From Litorivivens lipolytica (lineage in GTDB: Bacteria; Pseudomonadota; Gammaproteobacteria; Pseudomonadales; Spongiibacteraceae), in NCBI RefSeq assembly GCF_014191715.1, contig NZ_JACHWY010000002.1, positions 1-64,000 on the forward strand: a stretch of DNA of 64,000 nt, in the 5' to 3' direction. The position numbers and the translations under genes are program-made. Below are positions 31,232-40,258 of this stretch, piece by piece (position 1 is the first letter of the stretch; each line of letters begins with the position of its first letter). The notes below the pieces were generated by a model. It did no database searches. It saw only the letters and a list, made by a program, of their open reading frames with translations, and was not told the DNA's origin.

Positions 31232-32044
31232 ATGGATAGGCCCATGCTGCAAAGCCCGTTTGCAACGGGAATCAACCTGACGCCGGACAAGGGCGTGCTG
31301 GTTGGCTTACTGCTAGACGGCGCACGCCGCAACACTGGTGGCGATGAATCCGGTATGGAGTGCCTTGCGCGTCTTTGCATTGAAGAGGCGGTGGACGAGG
31401 TTTGTGACAGTGCTGGTCTTGTTATCAAGCGCTGCCGCGTGCGCCACGAGCTGCTGGCGCTGCTTAACAATACGCTTAAACCCAAAGTTACCCGCTTGGC
31501 TCGGCACTATTTTGATGTGTCGGTGTATACCCTGGGTTTGAAAACCCGCAGTCACCTGAACTGGGAGTCCTTGTGGGCAAGCTCTTGGGAGAAGGTGGTG
31601 GGCCGCGTGGTTGCCATATGGCAACACGCTACCGGTGAAGGGGCTCAGATTGCTATCAGCGGGACTTTTCGACGCAAAGTTTACGACCGCGACGTGCTGC
31701 GTCTGTTTGATCGCTTGGTCGAACGCGGTGTACTGAAGGCTCATTCGCGACTGGATGGTTGGCTGGTTCTTAAAAGCGCGGTCGATGTGACGGTAGCGCG
31801 CAGTGTTACCCATGGCGAACGGGTTGATCTACTTAACATTCTTGATGCGTACAGCTGTGCGCGGTACTTCAACTGTCAGGGTGCGGCAATCATCACCGAA
31901 TTGCCGCTGTCGGCGGAGGCTCACGGCCTTAGTCGACTGCTGGGCGTTGATGTGTATTCGCAAGGTGGATTGCTGGGGCTAGCTTACATGCAGCACCTCG
32001 GCGAGCAGGAAATGCATGCACCACTGGCCGCGATGGGGGGCTAA
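31232..32044 (+). CDS. Protein of unknown function, paired with an HTH gene
   Basis: I do not recognise this 270-residue protein. It is soluble, with no signal peptide or membrane helix, and it is rich in basic and hydrophobic residues. The middle (RDVLRLFDRLVERGVLKAHSR, about 150-170) reads like a helical, winged-helix-type segment. The frame also opens at GTG 31223; I prefer the ATG at 31232 because GGTGG lies just upstream. It ends 3 bp before the HTH gene, so the two are almost certainly co-expressed. Confidence 0.65.
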   Translation: MDRPMLQSPFATGINLTPDKGVLVGLLLDGARRNTGGDESGMECLARLCIEEAVDEVCDSAGLVIKRCRVRHELLALLNNTLKPKVTRLARHYFDVSVYTLGLKTRSHLNWESLWASSWEKVVGRVVAIWQHATGEGAQIAISGTFRRKVYDRDVLRLFDRLVERGVLKAHSRLDGWLVLKSAVDVTVARSVTHGERVDLLNILDAYSCARYFNCQGAAIITELPLSAEAHGLSRLLGVDVYSQGGLLGLAYMQHLGEQEMHAPLAAMGG

Positions 32045-32047
32045 GCG

Positions 32048-32491
32048 ATGGATGGGAATATTGAAAGCTTGATTGCTGAAGTGCGTAACACGGAGTCGCA
32101 GTACGGCGAAATTTCGCTGAGCGAGGTTCGTAGACTGCATCGTCAGACGGTTATGGCGATTTTGAAAAAGCACTCGAGCCTTAGCGGGTCAGAGGTGCGT
32201 TTTCTCCGCGAGCGGATGAGCTACTCTCGCCAGCGCGTGGCGGATGCAGTCGGCATTAGTCGTGACACGTTGGAGTCTTGGGAGCAGGATAGCGCTTTTA
32301 TTATCCCGGCGATCGATATCCGTCTGCGGTTGCTGTGTGCTGAACACCTTGGTGTCATTCTGGACGTGCGTAGTGTGCTGTGTGCGCTGGTGCGTCAGAG
32401 TCGCCGTGAGGCCGAGATGGAGCGTATATCGAGAGCTTCCGCTTCCTCTACTAGGCAAGCACCAAGAGCCAGCGCGAGTTTGTCGCGCTGA
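32048..32491 (+). CDS. XRE-like helix-turn-helix protein
   Basis: This 147-residue protein has a central HTH (about 46-85) with the pattern SGSEVRFLRERMSYSRQRVA, then DAVGISRDTLESWEQ. It resembles the DNA-binding domain of MqsA/YgiT antitoxins. No zinc-binding CXXC pair is present at the N-terminus. The C-terminus is a Ser-, Arg- and Ala-rich tail. It is probably the regulator of the gene pair; a toxin-antitoxin role is only a possibility, since the partner is larger than usual toxins. Confidence 0.75.
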   Translation: MDGNIESLIAEVRNTESQYGEISLSEVRRLHRQTVMAILKKHSSLSGSEVRFLRERMSYSRQRVADAVGISRDTLESWEQDSAFIIPAIDIRLRLLCAEHLGVILDVRSVLCALVRQSRREAEMERISRASASSTRQAPRASASLSR

Positions 32492-32807
32492 ATTGTCACA
32501 CCGGCTCCGCATATGTGTCGTAGTGGGGCTTAATGCTGTATTTGGTGTCAAAATTTTGGCACATGAGCGTCAAATTACAGTATTTATATAACAATATCTT
32601 GGCGGTCGATATCGTGGAAAACCGCCATAGACTACGTAGATTCCCCTAGATTGCTGCCAATCCCAGTGCCCTGGGGCTGGCTCCGCCGCCTTATCTCGGG
32701 CAAGCCCCTTGCGTTATCTGGCCTCCGAATTTCTCGGCGGGTATCGCAGTTCGCGGTCAGCGCGCCTACAATAGCGGCCACGGTTAAGTTCCTGCGCGGA
32801 AAGGGTT
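32492..32807. other. Intergenic region with nested inverted repeats
   Basis: No gene is supported in these 316 bases. It contains the near-perfect palindrome GTGTCAAAATTTTGGCAC (32545-32562), flanked by CTGTATTTG and CAAATTACAG (32536-32580). It also has a very AT-rich TATTTATATAACAATATC stretch, a GGCGGT/ACCGCC hairpin (32601-32626) and a CTACGTAG palindrome. The AT-rich part may be the promoter of the next operon. Confidence 0.4.
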
Positions 32808-33656
32808 TTGAACGTTCTGGTCATTGCCGAGCCTTCGGCACTTCAACAGGCTGTCTGTCACTGGTTCGAGGCGCGCGAGCGCGCCTTTCGGCTAGTTGCG
32901 CCTGCCGATATTCTGGGTTTGGGGCGAGCCGACGTATACAACACGGTCGTGCTGGATCTGGCGACACTCGAGGGCCTGCAGCGCGGGAATGAGTTGAGCC
33001 TCAGCGGCGAGAGTCGCCACCATCTCATCGAACTGCTTGAAGCCAGCGCTAGCCCCTTTATCTTTTTGAGTGATGGCCGGGTTTTTGACGGCGATTATGC
33101 GCCTATCAACCACCGAGAAACCGACAATGTGCAGCCGGGAAGCGTTGCGGGGGCTCGTCTGAGTGCGGTTGAGCACCTGCTGGAGCGACATATCGAGCGG
33201 CGGGTGATTCTGCGCACCGGGCCAGTCTTCAGTAACCAGCCCGATAACTTTTTTGTCCGCTTTTTCCAGCGCCTGCTGGATGGCGGCGATATTGCCTTGA
33301 ATTCACAGCTCAAGACCTGCCCGACACATGTGGCCGACTTGGCGCGGGTGATTTCCGGGGTGATCGATCAAGTGGCTTGCGGCGCCAATAACTGGGGGGC
33401 TTACCACTACAACAGCTCCAGTCCGACCAGCGCCTACGAGTTTGCCGAGGTGATGTTTGCCTTTGCGTCTCAGCAGCTCGATCTCGATCAAAAGGCGACT
33501 AGCCTGGTGGTGCAGGAGTCTGCCCTGCGCATCGAACCTGCCGTGCCCGTGCTGCGCTGCGAAAAAATCCTTCACGACTTTGGTATCAAACAACTGCCCT
33601 GGCGCAGTTACCTGCCGCAACCGATCAAATTGCTTTGTGAGAAACAGAATCCATGA
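32808..33656 (+). CDS. RmlD-like NAD(P)-binding reductase/epimerase
   Basis: This 282-residue protein fits the short-chain SDR fold of the RmlD substrate-binding family. It has a Rossmann start (MNVLVIAEPSALQQAV), the segment PFIFLSDGRVFDGDY, a promoter-like RTGPVFS strand, and the late CPTHVADLARVI. The canonical GxxGxxG and YxxxK motifs are weak or absent, so catalytic function is doubtful. It starts at a TTG (32808) with a GGAAAGGG Shine-Dalgarno and overlaps moaB by 4 bp, which suggests co-expression. Confidence 0.72.
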   Translation: MNVLVIAEPSALQQAVCHWFEARERAFRLVAPADILGLGRADVYNTVVLDLATLEGLQRGNELSLSGESRHHLIELLEASASPFIFLSDGRVFDGDYAPINHRETDNVQPGSVAGARLSAVEHLLERHIERRVILRTGPVFSNQPDNFFVRFFQRLLDGGDIALNSQLKTCPTHVADLARVISGVIDQVACGANNWGAYHYNSSSPTSAYEFAEVMFAFASQQLDLDQKATSLVVQESALRIEPAVPVLRCEKILHDFGIKQLPWRSYLPQPIKLLCEKQNP

Positions 33657-34180
33657 CTGCGCTATCTGAATCCGTGGCCCTCAATGTGGCCGTTTTGACT
33701 GTCTCTGATACTCGCGACGACAGCAATGATACCTCGGGTGATTACCTACGAGAGGCAGCCGAGGCAGCCGGGCACCGGGTGGTAGAGAAGTGCATTGTCA
33801 AAGATGACGTTTATCAAATGCGGGCTGTGGTGTCCCGATGGATCGCCGATGCAGGCGTTGATGTGGTGCTGACCACCGGCGGTACGGGGTTCTCTGGCCG
33901 AGACTCGACGCCCGAGGCGCTGTCGGTGCTCTTCGACAAGCAGATTGAAGGCTTTGGCGAATTGTTCCGTCAGATTTCGTATCAGGAAATCGGGTCATCC
34001 ACCATTCAGTCCCGCGCTTTGGCGGGGCTTGCCAATAACACCGTGATTTTCTGTGTGCCGGGGTCTACCGGCGCCTGTCGAACCGCTTGGGAAGCGATTA
34101 TTCGTGAGCAGCTGACCAGTACCCACAAGCCCTGTAATTTTGTGGGTGTGCTCAATACTCGCAAGGCCGGTGGTCACTGA
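33653..34180 (+). CDS. moaB: Molybdenum cofactor protein MoaB/Mog family
   Basis: This 175-residue MoaB has the molybdopterin-binding motif TTGGTGFSGRDSTPEA and the start NVAVLTVSDTRD. It belongs to the family that adenylylates molybdopterin or aids metal insertion. It overlaps both neighbours (ATGA with the reductase, TGATG with moeA), so the genes are translationally coupled. Confidence 0.93.
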   Translation: MTALSESVALNVAVLTVSDTRDDSNDTSGDYLREAAEAAGHRVVEKCIVKDDVYQMRAVVSRWIADAGVDVVLTTGGTGFSGRDSTPEALSVLFDKQIEGFGELFRQISYQEIGSSTIQSRALAGLANNTVIFCVPGSTGACRTAWEAIIREQLTSTHKPCNFVGVLNTRKAGGH

Positions 34181-35382
34181 TGGCGTTAACGCCCGTCGAT
34201 GACGCACTACAACAGTTGCTCGCAGATGCGCGTCTGTTGCCCACTGAGCGCTGCCCGCTGGCGAGTTTGCGCGGGCGGGTGTTGCGCCAAAGTGTTGTGG
34301 CTGAGGTTAATGTGCCTCCGCTGGATAATTCAGCGATGGACGGTTATGCCCTGCGCGAGGCTGACGCGGCCTTGCCGGTGATTCCCGTCAGCCAGCGCAT
34401 TGCTGCCGGTCAGGTAGGGCATGCACTGGGGCCTGGCACGGCCGCACGCATCTTTACCGGCGCGCCAATTCCGCCCGGTGCCGATACGGTCGTGATGCAG
34501 GAAGATTGCGAGGTGCTGGAAGACGGCATTCGTGTGCTCGAATCGCCTAAAAAAGCTCAGCATATTCGCCCTCAAGGACAGGATATTGCTGCCGGAGTTA
34601 CTCAATACGAGGGCGGTGAAAAACTGGGTGCTGCCGATGTGGGATTGCTGGCGGCGCTGGGTTTGAATGAGGTCGAGGTGTCCCGCAGGCCACGGGTAGC
34701 CCTGTTGTCGACCGGTGACGAACTGGTTGAACCGGGTGAGCCCCTCGGTGAAGGGCAGATTTACAACTCCAATCGCGCCATGTTGACCGCGCTACTGGAA
34801 GGGTTGGGCTGCGAAGTGCGTGATTGCGGCATTGTTGAAGATACCGCAGAGGCTACCGCTGCCGCCTTGGCAGAAGCCGCTCGCGACTGTGACCTGATTA
34901 TTTCGACGGGTGGCGTATCCGCGGGCGAAGAAGATCATGTGAAGGCTCAGGTCGAAAAGCTGGGTGAGCTGAAGCTCTGGAAGCTGGCGATCAAGCCCGG
35001 TAAGCCGCTGGCTTATGGCCGGATTGGTGAAGCAGCGTTTTTCGGTCTGCCCGGCAACCCGTCTTCAGGCTTTGTCACTTTTCTGATTTTGGTAAAACCC
35101 TACCTGCTGGCCATGCAGGGCGTGCGTAACCCTATGCCTCAGGCGTGGCCGGTTGTCGCCGATTTTGATTGGCCTAAAGCCGGTCGTCGACAGGAATATC
35201 TTCGCACTAAAGTTGAGGCGTCAGGTGGACAGTTGAAAGCAGCCTTGTACCCGAATCAAAGTTCCGGTGTGCTGGCGTCTGCGGCCTGGGCTAATGCGCT
35301 GGTGGTATTGCCGGTGGGTAAAACGGTGCAGAAGGGTGAGCAGGTTGAGGCCTTGATGCTCTCTGATTTGCAGGGTGTTTAA
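34180..35382 (+). CDS. moeA: Molybdopterin molybdenumtransferase
   Basis: This 400-residue MoeA inserts molybdenum into molybdopterin. Seen are the N-terminal DNSAMDGYAL motif, the MoCF domain motif ISTGGVSAGEEDHVKAQVEK and the loop FFGLPGNPSSGFVTF. It is full length and overlaps the moaB stop by one base. No molybdoenzyme lies in the window. Confidence 0.95.
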   Translation: MALTPVDDALQQLLADARLLPTERCPLASLRGRVLRQSVVAEVNVPPLDNSAMDGYALREADAALPVIPVSQRIAAGQVGHALGPGTAARIFTGAPIPPGADTVVMQEDCEVLEDGIRVLESPKKAQHIRPQGQDIAAGVTQYEGGEKLGAADVGLLAALGLNEVEVSRRPRVALLSTGDELVEPGEPLGEGQIYNSNRAMLTALLEGLGCEVRDCGIVEDTAEATAAALAEAARDCDLIISTGGVSAGEEDHVKAQVEKLGELKLWKLAIKPGKPLAYGRIGEAAFFGLPGNPSSGFVTFLILVKPYLLAMQGVRNPMPQAWPVVADFDWPKAGRRQEYLRTKVEASGGQLKAALYPNQSSGVLASAAWANALVVLPVGKTVQKGEQVEALMLSDLQGV

Positions 35383-35388
35383 CCGGAC

Positions 35389-35467
35389 CGTCATTGCGAA
35401 CAGCGTGAAGCAATCTCGTTCGGAAAATCTCGAGATCGCCGCGTCGCTGCGCTCTTCGCGATGACGG
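35389..35467. repeat. Palindromic CATTGCGA-type repeat
   Basis: CGTCATTGCGAA (35389-35400) pairs with TTCGCGATGACG (35455-35466) at 11 of 12 positions, with further pairing inside (GCAATCTCG against CGAGATCGC). Elements of this CGTCATTGCGA...GAAGCAATC type are scattered in many bacterial genomes. It lies between the convergent moeA and fabB and may act as a two-way transcription stop. Confidence 0.7.
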
Positions 35468-35494
35468 AGCGCAGCGAGCGGGGTTTACCGGAAT

Positions 35495-36715
35495 TTAGTC
35501 AGCGTAACGCTTGAATACCAGTGTCGCGTTGGTGCCACCAAAGCCGAAGCTGTTGGACATGATGGTGTTCAGCGTCACCCCGTCCTTGCGCTCGCGCACG
35601 ATCGGCATGCCGTCCGCTTCCGGATCGAGCGTTTCGATATTGGCAGAGGCCGCGACGAAGTTGTGCTGCATCATCAGCAGCGAGTAGATTGCCTCATGCA
35701 CGCCAGTGGCGCCCAGGGTGTGGCCAGCGAGGGATTTGGTGGAGCCAACCAGCGGCATGTCTTTGCCGGCAAAGGCTTCACGCATGGCCTTCAGCTCCTG
35801 AATGTCACCGGCCGGCGTCGAGGTACCGTGGCTATTGACGTAGTCAATCGGCGAATCGACCGTCTGCAATGCCTGCTTCATGCAGCGCACGGCTCCTTCG
35901 CCTGAAGGGGCGACCATGTCGTAGCCATCCGATGTGGCGCCGTAGCCAATCACTTCACCGTAGATTTTCGCGCCGCGCGCCTTGGCGTGTTCCAGCTCTT
36001 CCAGTACCACCATGCCGGCACCACCGGCGATAACAAAACCGTCGCGATTGGCATCGTAGGGGCGAGAGGCTTTCTCGGGGGTGTCATTGTACTTGGTCGA
36101 CAGTGCGCCCATAGCGTCAAACAGACAGCTCAGGGTCCAGTGCTCTTCTTCGCCACCGCCGGCAAAGACCACGTCCTGCTTGCCGAGCTGAATCAGCTCC
36201 ATCGCGTTGCCAATACAGTGGGCACTGGTGGCGCAGGCGGAGGAGATGGAGTAGTTCACGCCCTTGATTTTGAAGGGTGTGGCCAAACAGGCCGAGACCG
36301 TGCTGCCCATAGTTTGGGTAACGCGGTAGGGTCCGAGACGCTTAACGCCTTTCTCGCGCAGAATGTCGGCAGATTCAATCAGGTTGGCAGAAGAGGCGCC
36401 GCCTGAGCCAGCGATAATGCCGGTGCGCTCGTTGGAAACGTCACTATCTTCCAGTCCCGCATCCTTGATCGCCTCCTGCATGGCGATATAGGTAAAGGCG
36501 GCTGCATCGCCCATAAAGCGTTTTACTTTGCGGTCAATGTGCTCGCTGGTGTCAAGCTCGATGCTGCCGGAAATGTGACTGCGAAACCCGAGCTCTTTGT
36601 AGGTCTCGTTGGTGGAGATACCTGACTTGCCCTGTTGCAGGGAGGCCAGTGCCTCACCCAGATTATTACCCAAGGGGGAGACTACGCCCATGCCGGTAAT
36701 GACTACGCGTTTCAT
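35495..36715 (-). CDS. fabB: 3-oxoacyl-[ACP] synthase I
   Basis: This 406-residue condensing enzyme has the Cys-His-His triad: Cys in [11 protein letters not shown], His in [11 protein letters not shown], and His in [12 protein letters not shown]. FabB elongates the cis-unsaturated acyl chains that FabA produces. It lies 18 bp after fabA on the minus strand. Confidence 0.97.
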   Translation of the reverse strand: MKRVVITGMGVVSPLGNNLGEALASLQQGKSGISTNETYKELGFRSHISGSIELDTSEHIDRKVKRFMGDAAAFTYIAMQEAIKDAGLEDSDVSNERTGIIAGSGGASSANLIESADILREKGVKRLGPYRVTQTMGSTVSACLATPFKIKGVNYSISSACATSAHCIGNAMELIQLGKQDVVFAGGGEEEHWTLSCLFDAMGALSTKYNDTPEKASRPYDANRDGFVIAGGAGMVVLEELEHAKARGAKIYGEVIGYGATSDGYDMVAPSGEGAVRCMKQALQTVDSPIDYVNSHGTSTPAGDIQELKAMREAFAGKDMPLVGSTKSLAGHTLGATGVHEAIYSLLMMQHNFVAASANIETLDPEADGMPIVRERKDGVTLNTIMSNSFGFGGTNATLVFKRYAD

Positions 36716-36733
36716 GTTTGCCTCTGTGTAAAT

Positions 36734-37261
36734 TTAACCGAAATCTTTGCCGTCAGCCTGAAACAGACCGACGCGTAAATCCTTGGCGGTGTAGATCACT
36801 TCGCCGTCGACGGAAACCTGGCCGTCGGCGATACCCATCACCAGTTTGCGTTCAATCACGCGTTTAAGATCGAGCTGATAGCGCACGAGTTTGGCATCCG
36901 GCAGGATCTGGCCAGTGAACTTGATGTCACCCGAGCCGAGCGCTCGTCCTTTACCGTTATTGCCTTTCCAGCCGAGGAAAAAGCCGACCAGCTGCCACAT
37001 GGCGTCGAGGCCGAGACAGCCGGGCATTACGGGGTCGCCGATAAAGTGGCAGTCGAAAAACCAGAGGTCCGGACGGATATCCAGCTCGGCAATAATCTGA
37101 CCTTTCCCATATTCACCGCCTTCGTGACTGATGTGGGTGATGCGATCCACCATCAGCATATTATCGGTGGGGAGTTTCGGATTGCCGGGTCCAAACAGCT
37201 CGCCCCGGCCGCAGGCAATAAGGTCTTCTTTAGTAAAAGAATTCTGGTGAATCAATGACAT
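36734..37261 (-). CDS. fabA: 3-hydroxydecanoyl-[ACP] dehydratase/isomerase
   Basis: This 175-residue FabA dehydrates and isomerises C10 intermediates, which starts unsaturated fatty acid synthesis. The active His ([14 protein letters not shown]) and Asp (CLGLDAMWQ) are present. I chose the ATG at 37261 ([17 protein letters not shown]), which fits the family length; the frame opens earlier at 37294. It forms a two-gene unit with fabB. Confidence 0.95.
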   Translation of the reverse strand: MSLIHQNSFTKEDLIACGRGELFGPGNPKLPTDNMLMVDRITHISHEGGEYGKGQIIAELDIRPDLWFFDCHFIGDPVMPGCLGLDAMWQLVGFFLGWKGNNGKGRALGSGDIKFTGQILPDAKLVRYQLDLKRVIERKLVMGIADGQVSVDGEVIYTAKDLRVGLFQADGKDFG

Positions 37262-37306
37262 CGGAGGGCACAGCTTCCTGAAAGTTTGGCGCATGGTAGC
37301 ACAGAG

Positions 37307-37337
37307 ATTTAAGGGCGGTCAGCGTGTTCGCTGTCAA
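37307..37337 (-). promoter_or_regulatory. Candidate fabA promoter with palindrome
   Basis: On the minus strand TTGACA (37337-37332) and TTAAAT (37312-37307) are 19 bp apart. Inside the spacer lies the perfect repeat CAGCG-TGTT-CGCTG (37320-37333). FabR and DesT repress fabA from sites of this kind in other gammaproteobacteria. The match to known operators is only partial. Confidence 0.4.
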
Positions 37338-37431
37338 CACTGAGCCTGTCATACCAGTGTCAAATGAGCGCCATCAGCACGTCATGAAACTGCAGTAGTT
37401 ATGTCACCGAGAACCCTTAGGAGAGCGTGAT

Positions 37432-38805
37432 ATGAAGATTGCAGTGATTGGTGCGGGTTACGTCGGGTTGGTAACGGCTGCCTGTCTGACCGAGATGGGA
37501 AATCGAGTGGTGTGTGTGGATGCGGCCGCGCAGAAAGTGGCCGCACTGAAGCGCGGCGAAATGCCCATTTACGAACCGGGTTTGGAAGACATTGTGGTTT
37601 CTGCCCTGAATGCCGGGCTACTGGATTTTACGACCTCGCTGGAATCCGCCGTGGCGTCTGCGGACTATGTTTTTATCGCCGTTGGTACGCCGATGCAAGA
37701 CGATGGCCGCTGTGACACCTCGGCGGTGCTGAGCGTTGCCCGGGCGCTTGGTCAGTCGCTCACGGACGACGCCATCGTTATTACCAAATCCACCGTGCCG
37801 GTCGGCACCGGTGATCAGGTGGAGTCGATTATTCAGGAGCGTCTGCGTCTGCGAAATGCTGCCTTCAAGGTGGATGTTGTCAGCAACCCGGAGTTTTTGA
37901 AGGAAGGTGCGGCGGTCGCAGACTTTATGACCCCAGACCGCATAATTGTCGGCAGTGACAGTCAGCATGCCCGTGAAATGATGGGGGTGTTGTACGCGCC
38001 TTACCTGCGGCGCAATGACCGCATTTTGTATATGGGGCGCCGTGAAGCGGAGATGACCAAGTATGCCTCTAACGCGATGCTTGCTGCGCGTATTTCCTTT
38101 ATGAACGAAATCGCGGAACTGTGTGAGCACTGTGATGTGGACGTAGAGGATGTGCGCCTTGGTATGGGGGCAGACAAACGTATCGGCAATGCCTTTCTCT
38201 TTCCCGGTGCTGGGTACGGCGGTTCCTGCTTACCTAAAGATGTGCGAGCTTTGATCGCGACAGGCGAAGATCGCGCACTGGATATGTGCATTCTGAAGTC
38301 TGTCGACGAGCGCAATCAGGCGCAGAAACGGGTGATGTTCGACAAGCTATACCGCTACTTTGACGGTCAGCTGGAAGGCAAGGCGATTGCCGTTTGGGGC
38401 TTGGCTTTCAAGCCGGGCACCGACGATATTCGCGAGGCACCCGCACTAAATTTGATTGAGAAGCTGGTTGAGGCCGGCGCCCGCATTGTGGCTTACGACC
38501 CGGTGGCCATGGCTAACACCCGGCGCTATTTTGCGAAATTCCCTTATGCCGCGCGGGTGCGCTTTGTGGATGAGCCCAATGCGGCGGTGGTGGGCGCCGA
38601 TGCGCTGGTGGTGGTAACCGAGTGGAAACGCTTCCGTCAGCCGGATTTTCGGAGCCTGAAGTTAGCCATGCGCGGCCGCCTGATTGTGGACGGTAGGAAT
38701 TTGTACCATAGTGGGCATCTGAGTCGCATAGGCTTTGACTACCGCGGCGTAGGCCGTGACAATAAAGGACTTAACCCGCCTCATCGCGATCGAATAACAA
38801 CCTGA
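37432..38805 (+). CDS. ugd: UDP-glucose 6-dehydrogenase
   Basis: This 457-residue enzyme oxidises UDP-glucose to UDP-glucuronate. It has the NAD motif GAGYVGLV (7-14), the STVPVGTGD segment, and the catalytic Cys266 in GGSCLPKD. It leads a four-gene run with manC, galU and manB; galU makes its substrate, so the run supplies surface polysaccharide precursors. Confidence 0.95.
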   Translation: MKIAVIGAGYVGLVTAACLTEMGNRVVCVDAAAQKVAALKRGEMPIYEPGLEDIVVSALNAGLLDFTTSLESAVASADYVFIAVGTPMQDDGRCDTSAVLSVARALGQSLTDDAIVITKSTVPVGTGDQVESIIQERLRLRNAAFKVDVVSNPEFLKEGAAVADFMTPDRIIVGSDSQHAREMMGVLYAPYLRRNDRILYMGRREAEMTKYASNAMLAARISFMNEIAELCEHCDVDVEDVRLGMGADKRIGNAFLFPGAGYGGSCLPKDVRALIATGEDRALDMCILKSVDERNQAQKRVMFDKLYRYFDGQLEGKAIAVWGLAFKPGTDDIREAPALNLIEKLVEAGARIVAYDPVAMANTRRYFAKFPYAARVRFVDEPNAAVVGADALVVVTEWKRFRQPDFRSLKLAMRGRLIVDGRNLYHSGHLSRIGFDYRGVGRDNKGLNPPHRDRITT

Positions 38806-38829
38806 TAAGTCCATTTTCAAGGGGAGTGC

Positions 38830-40242
38830 ATGTTAGTACCTGTTCTGTTGTCCGGCGGCGTCGGAAGTCGGTTGTGGCCGCTGTCCCGGGAAAGCTTCCC
38901 GAAACAGTTTCAGGATCTGACCAGCGACCTTTCCATGCTCCAGGAAACCGCCGCCCGGGTTGATGGCCTCGACAATGTGGCTGATCCGCTGGTGGTCTGT
39001 AACGAAGAGCACCGCTTTCTGGTGGCCGAGCAGTTCCGTAACGAAAAACGCCGCGCTGCCGCCATTATTCTCGAGCCCGAAGGCAAGAACACCGCGCCGG
39101 CGGTGGCGCTGGCGGCACTGCGCGCCGTGCAGACTGACCCGGAAGCCGTGTTGCTGGTATTGCCTGCTGACCACGTTATTCAGCAGGTGGAGGCTTTCTG
39201 TGAGGCCGTTGGCCGTGGTTTGCCCTTCGCCCAAAAGGGGCAGCTCGTCACCTTCGGTATTGTGCCGACTTCACCCGAAACCGGTTACGGCTACCTCAAA
39301 CGTGGCGACGAGTTGGCCGAGAGCACCTTTACCTTGGCCCAGTTTGTTGAAAAGCCCAATCGGGCCACGGCCGAAGCCTATCTCGATAGCGGTGAGTACT
39401 GCTGGAACAGCGGTATGTTCCTGTTTTCTGCTCGCGCCTACCTCGAGGAGCTCGGCAAGTATCAGCCCGCCATGCTTAAAGCCTGCGAGCAGGCGATGGC
39501 GTCGACCCAGACGGATATCGATTTCCTGCGTGTGGATGCGAAAGCTTTTGCCGCTTGCCCGGCTGACAGCATCGATTACGCTGTGATGGAACATACCGAT
39601 CGCGCGGTGATGGTTGCCCTCGATTGTGGCTGGAGCGATGTGGGTTCCTGGTCAGCCCTGTGGGATGTGGCCGATAAGGACGAGCAGAATAACTATCTGC
39701 ACGGTGATGTCTTGGTGGAAGACGTCAAGAACAGCTACCTGCGCAGTCAGGATCGGCTGCTGGCGGCTGTGGGCGTCGACAATCTGGTGATTGTTGAGAC
39801 CCCTGATGCGGTGATGGTCGCCGACAAGAATCGCGTGCAGGATGTCAAAGCCATTGTCAGCAAGCTGAAAGCTGACGGTCGCGATGAGGCGAAATTTCAG
39901 CACCGCGTTTATCGCCCCTGGGGCAGTTACGAGTCCCTGGTGGTTGGTGATCTGTTTCAAGTGAAACGCATCATCGTCAAACCCGGTGAGCGCTTGTCAT
40001 TGCAAATGCATCATCACCGCGCCGAACACTGGATAGTTGTTAAGGGCACCGCAGAGGTCGTGCGGGGCGAAGAAACCATGATTCTCTCGGAAGACCAGTC
40101 CACCTATATTCCGCTGGGTACAAAACATCGTCTCAGCAACCCCGGCGTGATTCCGCTGGAGTTGATCGAGGTGCAGACGGGTAGTTATCTGGGTGAAGAT
40201 GACATCGTGCGGTTTGAGGACGTGTACGGCCGCAGCCAATAA
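38830..40242 (+). CDS. manC: Mannose-1-phosphate guanylyltransferase / mannose-6-phosphate isomerase
   Basis: This 470-residue bifunctional enzyme has an N-terminal nucleotidyltransferase domain (GVGSRLWPLSRESFPKQF, residues 10-27) that makes GDP-mannose. A C-terminal cupin isomerase domain follows (LSLQMHHHRAEHWIVV, about 390-405). It is of the AlgA/CpsB/ManC type. It lies 24 bp after ugd and just before galU. Confidence 0.93.
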   Translation: MLVPVLLSGGVGSRLWPLSRESFPKQFQDLTSDLSMLQETAARVDGLDNVADPLVVCNEEHRFLVAEQFRNEKRRAAAIILEPEGKNTAPAVALAALRAVQTDPEAVLLVLPADHVIQQVEAFCEAVGRGLPFAQKGQLVTFGIVPTSPETGYGYLKRGDELAESTFTLAQFVEKPNRATAEAYLDSGEYCWNSGMFLFSARAYLEELGKYQPAMLKACEQAMASTQTDIDFLRVDAKAFAACPADSIDYAVMEHTDRAVMVALDCGWSDVGSWSALWDVADKDEQNNYLHGDVLVEDVKNSYLRSQDRLLAAVGVDNLVIVETPDAVMVADKNRVQDVKAIVSKLKADGRDEAKFQHRVYRPWGSYESLVVGDLFQVKRIIVKPGERLSLQMHHHRAEHWIVVKGTAEVVRGEETMILSEDQSTYIPLGTKHRLSNPGVIPLELIEVQTGSYLGEDDIVRFEDVYGRSQ

Positions 40243-40258
40243 TGAAAAGGAGTTGATC

